Assembly (NCBI GenBank): GCA_013397795.1
Contig: VZTJ01005471.1
Span: 443,653 to 507,652 of the forward strand
Reading direction: 5' to 3'
DNA length: 64,000 nt
Source of the DNA: Orthonyx spaldingii
Taxonomy: Eukaryota; Chordata; Aves; Passeriformes; Orthonychidae
Under the pieces are notes generated by a model that saw only the letters and a program-made list of their open reading frames with translations, searched no databases and was not told where the DNA came from. The position numbers and the translations under genes were made by a program. The first letter of the stretch is position 1. Every line of letters begins with the position of its first letter. Positions 21,150 to 30,385 of the stretch are shown here, one piece after another.

Positions 21150-22830
21150 GAAAAGATGTGGTTATTTCTCTCTCCGCCCCCCGGGTGTCCAAGCGCCGGC
21201 AGCCCCCCGAAGCACGGCCGTGGGTCTCCCCGATCCCGGGCGATGCCCTCCCCGAGCCTGCAGGGAGCCGCTCGCGGGTGATGACGGATCCTTTTATTTT
21301 GTGCTGCTTAAGCGAACTTAAATATTGTCTCTGGCTTACAGTACCCTCAGAGGGAAAAAAAAAAAAAAAAAAAAAAAGGCTGCCTGACAGAGTTAACTCA
21401 GGCGCTGCTGCTGGGACAATAGAGCAGAGCTGAAGTATTACAGAGGCGAAAGGGGCGGGAGGAGGGGAATCCCTGCTCTGAACCTGCGCTCAGGTTTATG
21501 CAGGCCTAGACAAAATTTGCGTCTCTATCCATCCACACGGACGTGTTGAAATTAACTTGACAACTTGTCCGGCTGCCTCTGCTCTGGTGCTCCCGAGAAG
21601 CCAAGTGGGCTCGGGCCAAGGGACCGGCCCGGAGCCCCGGAGGGTGCGGCAGGGGCTCCCGGGGAGCCCGCTGTTTGCTCCTCGGTGTTTGATCACCGCA
21701 ATCGAGAGCACGCGGTTATTTTGGTTGCCAAGTTTCGCCCTCTCTCCCTCTGCCTCTCCCCCCAGTGCCTGTATGCCCTTATTAATATTGCTCGTCGCAG
21801 TAGGCTGACTTGAGTTGAATTTCCACATTCCTGAGCCCCAGCCGAGTCCTTACCTGTCGAACTACAAACTCTTTAAAGATCCTGTCTTTGCATAGCTGCG
21901 GGATTTTTTTTTTTTTTTTTTATGATCAAGAATGCATAAGGTGAGTTGCAATCCAAAAACGCTCGCTTGCCACCTTGAAACCAATACGCGGAAGAGGACC
22001 GGGAAGCCAAAGAGCAGCTCCCAAAGGCAGGAGAGCGGGCACAGTTCCCCGGAGCCACGGGCAGGCTGGAGCCCGGCCGGAGCGGCGGAGCGGGAGGGCA
22101 GCGGGGAGCAAGGAGCGGCCCGGCCCTGCCCGCCGGGCCCCGCCGCCGCCGCGGGCGCTGCTCCGCGCACGATGCGCGGCGGGAACAGCCCCGTCCCCGC
22201 TGTCAGCAGCCCGGGCAGCGGCGGGAGGAGGGGGCTGGCGAGGAGAGGGAGGGAATCTGCAAGAGGGAGCACGCCAGAGCCAACGATTAATGTTAAGCAG
22301 TGGGGGGAAGAATTAAACTGGGCTTCTCGGGGATGAGAAAGGGAGCGGCAGGCTCTGTAGCTGCGGGCAGCAAGGCCAGAGCTGTCCCATTTACAGAGCG
22401 CCGGCGAGACCCGCGGGCTGCCTCCCGGGAGGGTTCCCAGCGGGTTGCTCGGCGGGCACCAGCCGGATCGCATCCCTTTGTGTTTGCTTACTTAGGTATT
22501 TTTGGCACGGCTGTCGGCCCGCCCCTGCAGCCGCAGGTGCCTCCGCGGTGGCCGGCGGAGCGCGGCGCTGCCCCGCAGGCGACCCGCGGAGGATGCGCGG
22601 ATGCGGAAGGAGCACGGGAGACGCCCTCCGCTCTGCCCGCTGCTCTGCCCCGGTGGGGAGCCCGCGTCCGCCCCTGCCCCCGCTGAGGCACATGCCCTGG
22701 GGTAGCTCCAAATCCTGCCTGCTGGAGACAGAGCTCGTTTCAGTGCTCGAACCTTTGCGGGGCCAAGTATCTGCGCCGCCCTCTGTCGCAGCCGTGGTCG
22801 GCAACGATGGGCTCTGTCGTCCTCCAGGCT
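21150..22830. promoter_or_regulatory. CpG-rich block 5, immediately downstream of WNT7B exon 1a
   Basis: CpG-dense sequence starting about 100 bases after the exon 1a donor, interrupted by an A-run at about 21355-21377 and densest at 22030-22260 and 22380-22700. Overlapping open frames of 60-200 codons on both strands share no domain and are CpG-island artefacts. Its position fits a promoter-associated island of a developmental gene, probably a Polycomb/bivalent domain in non-expressing cells; that is inference. Confidence 0.7.
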
Positions 22831-24150
22831 CGGGTTGCCGGGAGTTTAGACGTGTAGGCGATTTGTTGAGGCTGTGTATCCATAAATGAAGCGATGACAG
22901 GGTACGGAATCCACTTCAATAGTGTGAGGACTTTCTACAGCACACCCCTCACAGAGAGGCAGGAGAGCTCAAAGAAAACGCTTTGCAAAATAAGGGCAAT
23001 GATACAGCTATTGCTTTCGCTGCGGCGGGAGGGAACAGAGGATTGGGCACATGTTGTAGTCTGGAAGGCAGATCTCATTTCGAAATTGATTTTGGCTATT
23101 TTAGAAGGGGATTCAGGGCAAAAATCACAAGAATGCTGTCGGACTGAGCCTGGAAGTGGAACTAAGCGGACATCAGGAACAGTAAAAGCCCTTGCGGAAG
23201 CCTTATCAGATCCATCACCATACCTGTAAGGCGATGAGGATACTTCACTTTCTCTGAACAATAGGAGAGAAATTTGCTCTGAGATCCAGGGCTACTTCTA
23301 GGCTAGGCATGTGGGATGCAATTATTTCCTCTTTCATCAGCCACTGGAACTACCATTTTGTTGAAACCATATCCTTTGGGTGTAATGATGCCTTTTCTGA
23401 TGAGCTCTCTGCTTTGAAAAGGGGGAGGTGAAGGCAGATAAAACGCAGTCTGTCTTCCAGGGCATTCGGTTGGTTTTCAGCGGGAAGGACAGGGCCGTCG
23501 TGTCAGCCACAGCAAGGAGTGGAGGCTTGGCGGGTTGGGTTTTTTTTCCCCTTGCTGCTGAGCACGTCTTTGTGTCTCAATAAAACGTGCTAAAAGCTCC
23601 ACTTTCGGTGGCAAACATGACACCAAGGGGCGAGAAAACAACGCAATACATAAGCTCTTGGACGGGCCGAGGTGCTGCGTGGGGTGACATGGCAGGGTCC
23701 CATAAAGAAGACACTCTCTCCTCCAGCCTGGAGGAAGAGCAGGGTCCCACTCAGGTAGTCCTTCCTCTCAGGGATTTTCCGTTGGTCCCATTTCTATTTC
23801 CGGTCCCCCAGTTTGCTGGAGAAACAGGCGTGAAGTGAAGCATCCCTTAATATTTCTGTCGATGACGTTTCCAGGCACCGAAGCATAACCCGCCGTGAAA
23901 ACAGGTCACGTCAAATACTGACCTCAGGCGTGACTGAAACAGAAATATCTCCTGCCAAGGTCACAGAACATTCAGATACCGTCTAGTCAATAAATATGTC
24001 AGAAATTAAAAACCACAACAGTACGACAGATGCACATCACAGCGGAAGCTCTGGGGATGAGTGATGTCTTTCGGAAAGACGGAGTCGTGGACAATACCCG
24101 GATCAGAGATCTTGTGGCAAACCCCACCCTTTTCCTCTTTATTCTGGAGG
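22831..24150. other. Intronic non-coding DNA
   Basis: Intermediate composition, with no exon or repeat recognised. It contains an inverted pair of AGGTCA/TGACCT half-sites at 23903-23924, ten bases apart. Confidence 0.5.
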
Positions 24151-24925
24151 AAAAGAAGGGTGACAGCCGGGCAGAGCCCCTTCCCGCGCGGGGAGAAGGT
24201 CACGGTGCGGTTAGAGGGCTGCAGGCGGCGGGAGATGGCGCTGCCTAAGGGAGCAACGAAAGGTGCCGGCACCCCTTCGGGGGGCGGCGGGGACGCCTTT
24301 TCCGTGCCGATCCGAGCTGAGGGCGCACAAGGCTACGGGCGTCGGGGACCCCGGCCCATTCTGGGGGGGCCGGAGCCCGCCGCGCTCTCTCGGGACTCCC
24401 AGGGACGCTGCGGCGGGGAACGGGACAGCCGGCCCCACCCGCCTGCTCTGCGGCGAAGCTCGCCTTGGCTTTGCGGCGTTTGCAGTAAAGGCCAACGAAA
24501 TCCCGCTGCCCTCGCCGTCCCCGGGGCTGTCCGGCCTCGGGCAGCCCGCCCGGGCCGGCGCTGTCCCCCCGGCCCTCGGCGGGCAGCGGCCGAAGCTCAG
24601 CCTCGACGGCGGGCAGCACGTGGAGCGCCGGGAGCCCCGGCGAGGCCCCGGCAGGAGACCCGCGCGGTTCGCGCCCGGAGCGCCGGGCGGAGCGGAGCGG
24701 CCCGCGGCTNCCGCGGGCACCTGCCGCAGCCGCCTTCCCCGCCCTCCCGGCGGCCACACACCCACCCGCTCGTTCTCAGACTCATTGCTGCCTTCTTGCC
24801 CCGGCACTGGACTCGCAGCTCGGTGAGATACAAGAAGCGCACGGTTCTGCCCGGAAAGCACCCGCTGTGTTGCCCGCCTGGCGCACCTTCCCGGCTTCCC
24901 ACATGCCCTTCTGCCGGACTCTCCG
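24151..24925. promoter_or_regulatory. CpG-rich block 6
   Basis: Very GC- and CpG-dense segment within the interval between the two WNT7B first exons. One unresolved base (N) at 24710. Long open frames on both strands (up to about 290 codons) lack any recognisable family and run through each other, as expected in a CpG island. Possible intragenic regulatory island. Confidence 0.6.
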
Positions 24926-26289
24926 CAGGCTCGGGGTAGAAAAGGAACCGCGGCTGGGAATAGATAGATAATATGGGGGGGGGAAAAAAAAGGGCAAGTA
25001 GTTTATTGGTGCCTGCCCGATTGTCGTGTCGGCAACCATTTCAGTATCATTCTGCCCCATTTTGTCCAAAATACACCTGTTTGTGGAAGACGGAGTGACA
25101 GATGCTGAAGTGCCCATATTAGACATTACCGACAATACCTCTCTTCCAGTGTGACAAGGGAAAGTTTTCATCTTCAATCAAGAATATGAGTGCGGTTCTC
25201 GCTACCCCGGCTGACATAACGTATAGAAACCATTTGGATGGAATTTACAAGGTTATTGTCATCATCGTCGTCATAATCGCCATCCTCCTCCTCCTCATCA
25301 TTCATCATCAGTAATTTTTCGACATAATAACCGACCCGTGGTTTTAGAGTAAAACTTAGCTCCCCGAAAAGAAACTGCTCGGTTTTGTTTCTTTATACGA
25401 TTTTTCTTCCCCTACACAACAGATCTGTGGATAAAGTCAGTTTCGACCTGAAAATTGTGGGAATTGGCAAACCGTCTTCGTTTCAGGTGGAGTGGGTCAA
25501 ACTTTGCCAGCACAAGTCCGAGGTTTTCCAGTGACAGCATTTACTTTGCATTTTTACAGTAAGTTCACTCTCCCCTTCCTTTCCCCCCCAGGCACATCTT
25601 TAAAAGCAGACACACATTTAAAATACCTATCCGAAGCGGAACAAATGCTAGAAATAAAACATTCTGAGCGGCTACTCGTTCTCCTGGTTTCACGTTCAGC
25701 GGAGTTGCCCCAGCCACATGTCTAGCAGGGGAAAGGGCACTGCAGGAGATACACATCTCTAACTCATCCACTGTATATACGCCTGCACGAACACTGACAG
25801 AAGTATAAATGCGACCATTTTAGAATCCTAAATAGTTATAAATAAGGCGATTCTGGGATGTGAATAATCGTTGAAAGGCTTACGCTTCCGTCTCTTGTTG
25901 ATCGAGTTCAGCGTTTCTCGAAAGGATGTTGACTGCCCTCCCCAAGGTCTGTACTGAACTTGCAGATGAAAGTGGTTAAGGCAACCAAACACCGAGAAGA
26001 TTTTTATCGCATATTGAGTGGCATACAACTTTTTTGCACCAGTTGTGCAATTGTCATTCCATCTGAGGGAATATTTCGTTGTGTCGTGGAGACAGCTGCA
26101 CCCATGTGCTGGGACTGGTTAACCGGAGGAGGTGTTACCAGGGTGTCTGGTAGAGCTCTTAGCCAAGACATCTCCTTCAGTCATTAGGAAATTAACTTGA
26201 GACGAACATTTACAGACCGAGGACACTTCGGAGCCTGATTCTTGCTCATTTCAGCTGCATTTGGGTTTAAGTGTCTTCGGTGGCCGTTT
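24926..26289. other. Intronic non-coding DNA
   Basis: AT-richer sequence between CpG blocks, with G-run/A-run junctions at about 24974-24990 and a (CAT/TCC)-rich patch at about 25255-25313. TATA-like strings occur near 25805 and 25838, but nothing downstream ties them to a start site. No exon recognised. Confidence 0.5.
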
Positions 26290-27180
26290 CTCTTTCGGGG
26301 TTCGTTTTCAACCCCCAGCGCCGGTATCCGCAGCGCGCGTCTTTGCCCCATCGCTCTCCGCACTTCCGAAATAAAAGACAGACGCCCAACAATGCAGAGG
26401 AAGAGCGACTGTCTCCTGCACGACTGGGGCTGCTCGCAACGAAGGGCTCTCGTCCGCCGGAGCGGGAAGGGTAGAGCATCTTTTGGCCGCGGGGCGCGGT
26501 GGAGCCAAAGGGCAGGAGTCGCTCGGCTCCGGGGGAAGGCGGGGGAGAGGCAACAAACCTGCCGGGAAATGTCTCTTCGGATTTACATCTTCTCGGAAAC
26601 GAGAGAAGGAGAGAGACGAACGGAGACGAAAGCTCTTCCTGCGGGAGTGGCAAGAGGTGTGGGGAGCCGGGAGCCGCCGGCAGCCGCCCCCCGCTCGCTC
26701 CCTACAGCGGCGGTTCCACACTAGTCCTTTCCCTTCCCTGCTCTCACGCGAAACCCAATTTCGCCAGGCAGCTACGAGTGTGCACGTCTTTATTTCTCAC
26801 TCAGTCAGGCTACGACTACATATACGTCCCTTTTTTTCTTGACGTTATTTCTGAAATCGAAGCTTAGTTTTTAACATCGTGGGGACAACAACAGCCAGAC
26901 CTCCGCCGAGGCTGGAGGGAAGGCGGAACCCTTCGGTGGAACCGGGGCAGCCGGCCACAATAAAGCAATTAACCGAGAGCGGAGTTGGGAGCTGCCAGCT
27001 CGTTCAGGCTCTCTTCCAGGACGAGCTAAGGGTGCCACGGCAGACGCAAAGAGCTCGCAGCCCGCCGAGCGCTGGGGGGAGAGTTAAAAATGCCCCGTGG
27101 AGCGCGAAAGGAGCGCTTGCCGGGCGAGGCGTATGGAGAGGGCTCAGCCAGGGAGCACGGATTCATTGCAGCCCAGGCTA
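26290..27180. promoter_or_regulatory. CpG-rich block 7, upstream of WNT7B exon 1b
   Basis: CpG-dense segment about 0.55-1.4 kb before the exon 1b start codon, and the best candidate for the exon 1b promoter. No TATA box is evident near its right edge. Open frames on both strands carry no domain. It ends close to an assembly gap, so the true promoter-to-leader distance is uncertain. Confidence 0.6.
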
Positions 27181-27205
27181 GATCAGTGTCTTTCCATTGT
27201 CATCC

Positions 27206-27249
27206 NNNNNNNNNNNNNNNNNNNNNNNNNNNNNNNNNNNNNNNNNNNN
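27206..27249. other. Assembly gap (44 N)
   Basis: Run of N between the exon 1b promoter candidate and its leader. The right flank resumes with aaaaa, a run of nine G and then A/G repeats. The missing piece is probably simple polypurine sequence of unknown real length; that is inference. Confidence 0.99.
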
Positions 27250-27370
27250 AAAAAGGGGGGGGGAGGAGAGGGAGAGAAAAAAAGTAGGCGGATTGCAGTG
27301 ACTGACTGCCCAATGGTAGCCCCGGGTCTCAGGAGAGTTACAGAGAGAGAGGGAGAGAGAGAGAGAGGCA
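27250..27370 (+). repeat. Purine-rich A-run/G-run and (GA)n sequence
   Basis: A/G-rich sequence to about 27287 (ending gaaaaaaagtaggcgg) and then (GA)n at about 27344-27367. It lies between the gap and the inferred exon 1b leader. Confidence 0.8.
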
Positions 27371-27726
27371 CTCTCTGCCATCCAAATCCCTTAAACCATC
27401 CTCATTCCAACACGAGAACCCACTGTAACAACTTCCAACCACTGAGACATGACAGGCAGGAGCCCAGAGGCAGCAGCAGCGAGAACAGCAGCAGCAGCAG
27501 CACACACTCTGCACAGGGAGCAGCATTAGCACCAGGGGAATACTACACACAACAATACAAACAAACAAACAAACAGACAGACAAAGCCCCCCCAAGCCCA
27601 AGGGACTGGATTCCAACTCAGATTCAAGCCACAGCTGACACCAAAAAGGGTGGGGAATTACGACCAGGGGGGGCCAGAAAGGAATAACCAAGGAAGCGAA
27701 CTCAAGAGTGTAAACGGGATTCAGCC
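27371..27726 (+). promoter_or_regulatory. WNT7B: Inferred WNT7B exon 1b 5' leader
   Basis: The 350 bases before the exon 1b start lose the strong CpG density of the flanking blocks. They become C/A-rich with CAG triplets (27470-27502) and CAAA units (27555-27576), a low-structure composition often seen in 5' leaders. An upstream ORF of 26 codons occurs at 27449-27529. The start of transcription cannot be fixed from sequence. Confidence 0.45.
27449..27529 (+). CDS. Upstream ORF of 26 codons in the exon 1b leader
   Basis: ATG at 27449 (G at -3, A at +4) opens MTGRSPEAAARTAAAAAHTL... and stops at TAG 27527-27529, 197 bases before the exon 1b start. The alanine run comes from the CAG/GCA repeat. 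It resembles no known peptide. If the leader includes it, it could dampen translation of the 1b isoform, and the spacing would allow re-initiation at the main start. Confidence 0.33.
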   Translation: MTGRSPEAAAARTAAAAAHTLHREQH

Positions 27727-27809
27727 ATGATCCTTTTTTCATCTCGCAGTGTGTTACTCTCAGTGTATTACCCTCAGATTTTCCTCATCCTTACCAGTGG
27801 GAGTTACCT
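27727..27809 (+). CDS. WNT7B: WNT7B alternative first coding exon 1b
   Basis: Encodes MILFSSRSVLLSVYYPQIFL then ILTSGSY plus two bases (CT) of a split codon, followed by GTAAGT at 27810. Exon 1a also ends with two bases of a split codon, so both can splice to one exon 2; with an A at its start they would give G or L before ALSSVVALG. The peptide is very similar to the alternative Wnt-7b N-terminus I recall from mouse and human (MLLLSPRSAL...PQIF...SSGSYL). It is a strongly hydrophobic signal peptide with one arginine near its start, differing from the n-region of exon 1a. The start has G at -3. The exon sits between two CpG blocks. Identity rests on my memory of the isoform plus the donor and phase match. 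Confidence 0.86.
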
Positions 27810-27859
27810 GTAAGTGATCCAGATTTTTTTTTTTTTCCAAATGCTCTTTGCAATGCCCC

Positions 27860-29115
27860 CGCTAGCAGCTACCTAGGGGCAATGCGCAGAGCGAGCAAAG
27901 GGAGCCGGGAGAAGCCAGCACGGGCGGCAGCTCCGTGCGGTGCGTGGTGGTGAGGCTGGTGGTGGTGGTGGCGGCGGAGGAGGAGGAGGAGGAGATGCTG
28001 TGCTGGTGGCGGTGCTGGCGCTGCTGGTCGGACCCCGCCGGGGGAAGGGACGCACCGCCAGGTAACTCCCGGGGCTGCCCCGCCGGCGAGGTCGGGGCCC
28101 GGCGTGCCCGCAGCGGGGGCGGCGCACCTGGGAGGGCGGCGGGGCAACGGGGCACGGAGCGGCCGGCGTCTCCCCTGGGGACTCCGACCCCGACTCCTCC
28201 TCCTGCCAAACCGGAGATGGGCATCGCTTCGCGCCCGTCGGGGGAAGGCTGTTTGTGTGATGCCGGAGATGCCGGGGAGCGCGGAGCTGCCGCAGCCGGC
28301 GGCGAGCGCCCAGCACGGGCCGCCCGCGGAGCGCCCGCGCCGCCGAGGCGCTCGCCGGCCGGCTGCTTTTGCTCCGGAGGGATCTCCAGTCCCGCAGTTA
28401 GAGCTGGCTCCAGGACCTTTTCCTTGTGAGGAAGGGGGTGGAGGTAGGGGTGGGGGAAATGAAACTCGGTGGGTGGGACTGCGAGGAATTTCGGTCTCTT
28501 TTTTTTAATATCTATATCTGTATCTATCGTTGCGGTGGATAAGGAGCGGCTGGGCTAGTCCGTGCGGGCTGCGGAGAGAGTGTCCGCCGTCGTTCTCCTG
28601 CAGGTCCCCCGGCGGGTCTCTGTGCCCGCCGGGCGCCGCGTTAGGGTGGCAGGGGTGGCGGGCAGGGGTCCCCGCGCCGGCCGGAGGGGAGCCGGGGCTG
28701 GCCGGGGCTGCAACCGGAGTCCGGAGGGGCTGCCGGGGAGCTGTCAAGGGCTTCTGCTATCCTGCACTCCGGAGGAGACCCGGCCGCGCCGCGGGGCAGC
28801 CGTGAGGAGAGGAGGGCGCTGGGGGCGGCGGGTACCCGGCGGAGGGAACTGGTTTGAAATCGGGGAGCCTTCTCCCTCCCCGGAGCATCCCCCCAGCCCC
28901 GGGTGTACGGCGAGAATCTCCGTGCCCGAACGCGGGGATCGGGCCCGGGGGAGCTCTGGGGCGGTTCGGAGCCTGCCCAGGCTGCCGGAGCTGCGGCAGA
29001 GGGGTTCCCCTCCGTCGCTGATGGGGAACCCCGCCTCAGCATCCCCGGCCCCGCATTTATCTCAGCTGCCGGGGCCGGACGGATTTCCCTGCTCTCCCAC
29101 CCCCATGCCGACCTC
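27860..29115. promoter_or_regulatory. CpG-rich block 8, just downstream of WNT7B exon 1b
   Basis: Begins about 50 bases after the exon 1b donor. It is CpG-dense throughout, with a GGT/GGA triplet patch at about 27945-27995 that yields poly-serine or poly-glutamate frames. Open frames of up to about 200 codons occur on both strands without any domain. It mirrors the arrangement at exon 1a, where a CpG block also follows the exon. Confidence 0.65.
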
Positions 29116-29172
29116 AGTTTTTTGTGCCCCGATGGATGCAAACTTGAGGTCCCATCCTTGAACTGTATGTGG

Positions 29173-29204
<32 letters not shown>

Positions 29205-29214
29205 TTATATATAA
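29173..29214. repeat. (TA)n microsatellite
   Basis: Alternating TA for about 42 bases with interruptions (atatac, atttat). It marks the abrupt right edge of CpG block 8. Confidence 0.93.
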
Positions 29215-29949
29215 TCGGTGTTTTTTCTCTGTATGCGTGCACAGGAGCATATGCACATAAACAAGCACGTGTGTTCCTCTGTGTGTGTGCAAATCTGTTT
29301 TCTGTGGGTTACGGGAAAAAACATATCCCACCACTACGGGAGAAAAGTAGGAATAAACACACCCATAAAAAGAAACTAAAAGCCTATTTCTACATTCTTA
29401 ATTCTTAATGAAATGCACATGTCTTGACCACAGATTTTTAAAAGCGCTTGGATTTATGGAAGCACGTTAGATTAATTCAGCCAGAGCTGCCTGTTTCTGT
29501 TCACAGGAGGGATATATCTGCTGCGTAGGTGACCGATAGCTTGTAAAAAACCTGCCGTGCTATCTTTGGTTGGTTGGTTTTGTTTGGTTTTTTTTTTTTT
29601 TAGACAGGAGAAAGGCGTCGTAATAAATAAATAAATACACCCTTTTAATATAAGCGTAGCCATATTTTTCTCAAAACCGTAGAAAATTACTATCCTACAA
29701 AGTTTTCCTGCTATAAATAGTTCAAATCTTAAAACAAAAGTTTTCAACCGCACGCCAGATGCTGGGATGCTGGTGGTTTCCCTTGCTGTGTGACATAATT
29801 ATAAGGTCCGAAAGCAAAAGCTATAGAAGTATAATAATAATACTAAGGCGACTGCTGAGGGGAAATACAAGGGAAGCAATGCCTGCTTTATTTAAAGCCA
29901 ACTGCTTGGGGATCTTTTGAGCGCTGCCCCGCGACAATGAGAAGTTGTG
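29215..29949. other. Intronic AT-rich DNA
   Basis: AT-rich sequence with a TTGG/TTTG and T-run patch at 29567-29600 and AATA units at 29622-29637. No exon recognised. Confidence 0.55.
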
Positions 29950-30385
29950 GTGGATACATAATGCTCTGTCGCCTTTCCCTGGGCCGTCCCCAGTTCATCC
30001 CCTCCGCGGCAGGTCACTGGGAGCTGGACCCGCGGAGCAGGAGCCGAGGTGGCTATTGCAGCCCAGCAGAGCAGAAGCGAAAGGGATCAGGAGGTGAAAC
30101 CCAACAAAGCGAAGCCCCAAAGCGACGCGCACCTCCCTCCATCCATCACTCCGGAGGGACAGAGCCGGCTGCTTTCCCGGGGAGAAAGCAGTGCTCACGG
30201 GGCCGCCGGGGACAGGCTGCCCGGGACCCGACTCCCCCGCTTCCCCTCCGTGCTACCCCCGGTCCCAGCCCCCGGCCACACTTGCTCCGTCTCCGCTGTG
30301 TCCCCCCCATCCCTCCCGGAGAGCGGGAGCAGCGGCGGGAGAGCCGGGCGGGCTGCGGCTCTTCGCCTCACTCCCCTTAGGAAGT
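29950..30385. promoter_or_regulatory. CpG-rich block 9 in intron 1
   Basis: The last GC/CpG-rich block of the promoter domain. Open frames on both strands show only low-information proline/arginine/glycine-rich peptides. Right of it the composition stays AT-rich to the end of the window. Confidence 0.5.

Larger units (their letters stand above)
21053..27726 (+). other. WNT7B: WNT7B intron 1, part between exons 1a and 1b
   Basis: Begins with a consensus GTAAGT donor. For transcripts starting at exon 1a this is the first 6.7 kb of intron 1; for transcripts starting at exon 1b its right part is promoter and leader. It carries three CpG-rich blocks listed separately, an A-run at about 21355-21377, a T-run at about 21907-21921, and no recognisable coding exon other than 1b. 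Confidence 0.8.

Noticed and set aside
24061..24939. 292-codon frame (plus) and 216-codon frame (minus)
   Set aside because: Both lie in CpG block 6, include an N, overlap each other and have only low-information composition.
25803..25846. TATA-like strings (gtataaatg, ttataaataagg)
   Set aside because: They lie about 1.9 kb before exon 1b, with a CpG block between, and no exon or leader follows at promoter distance.
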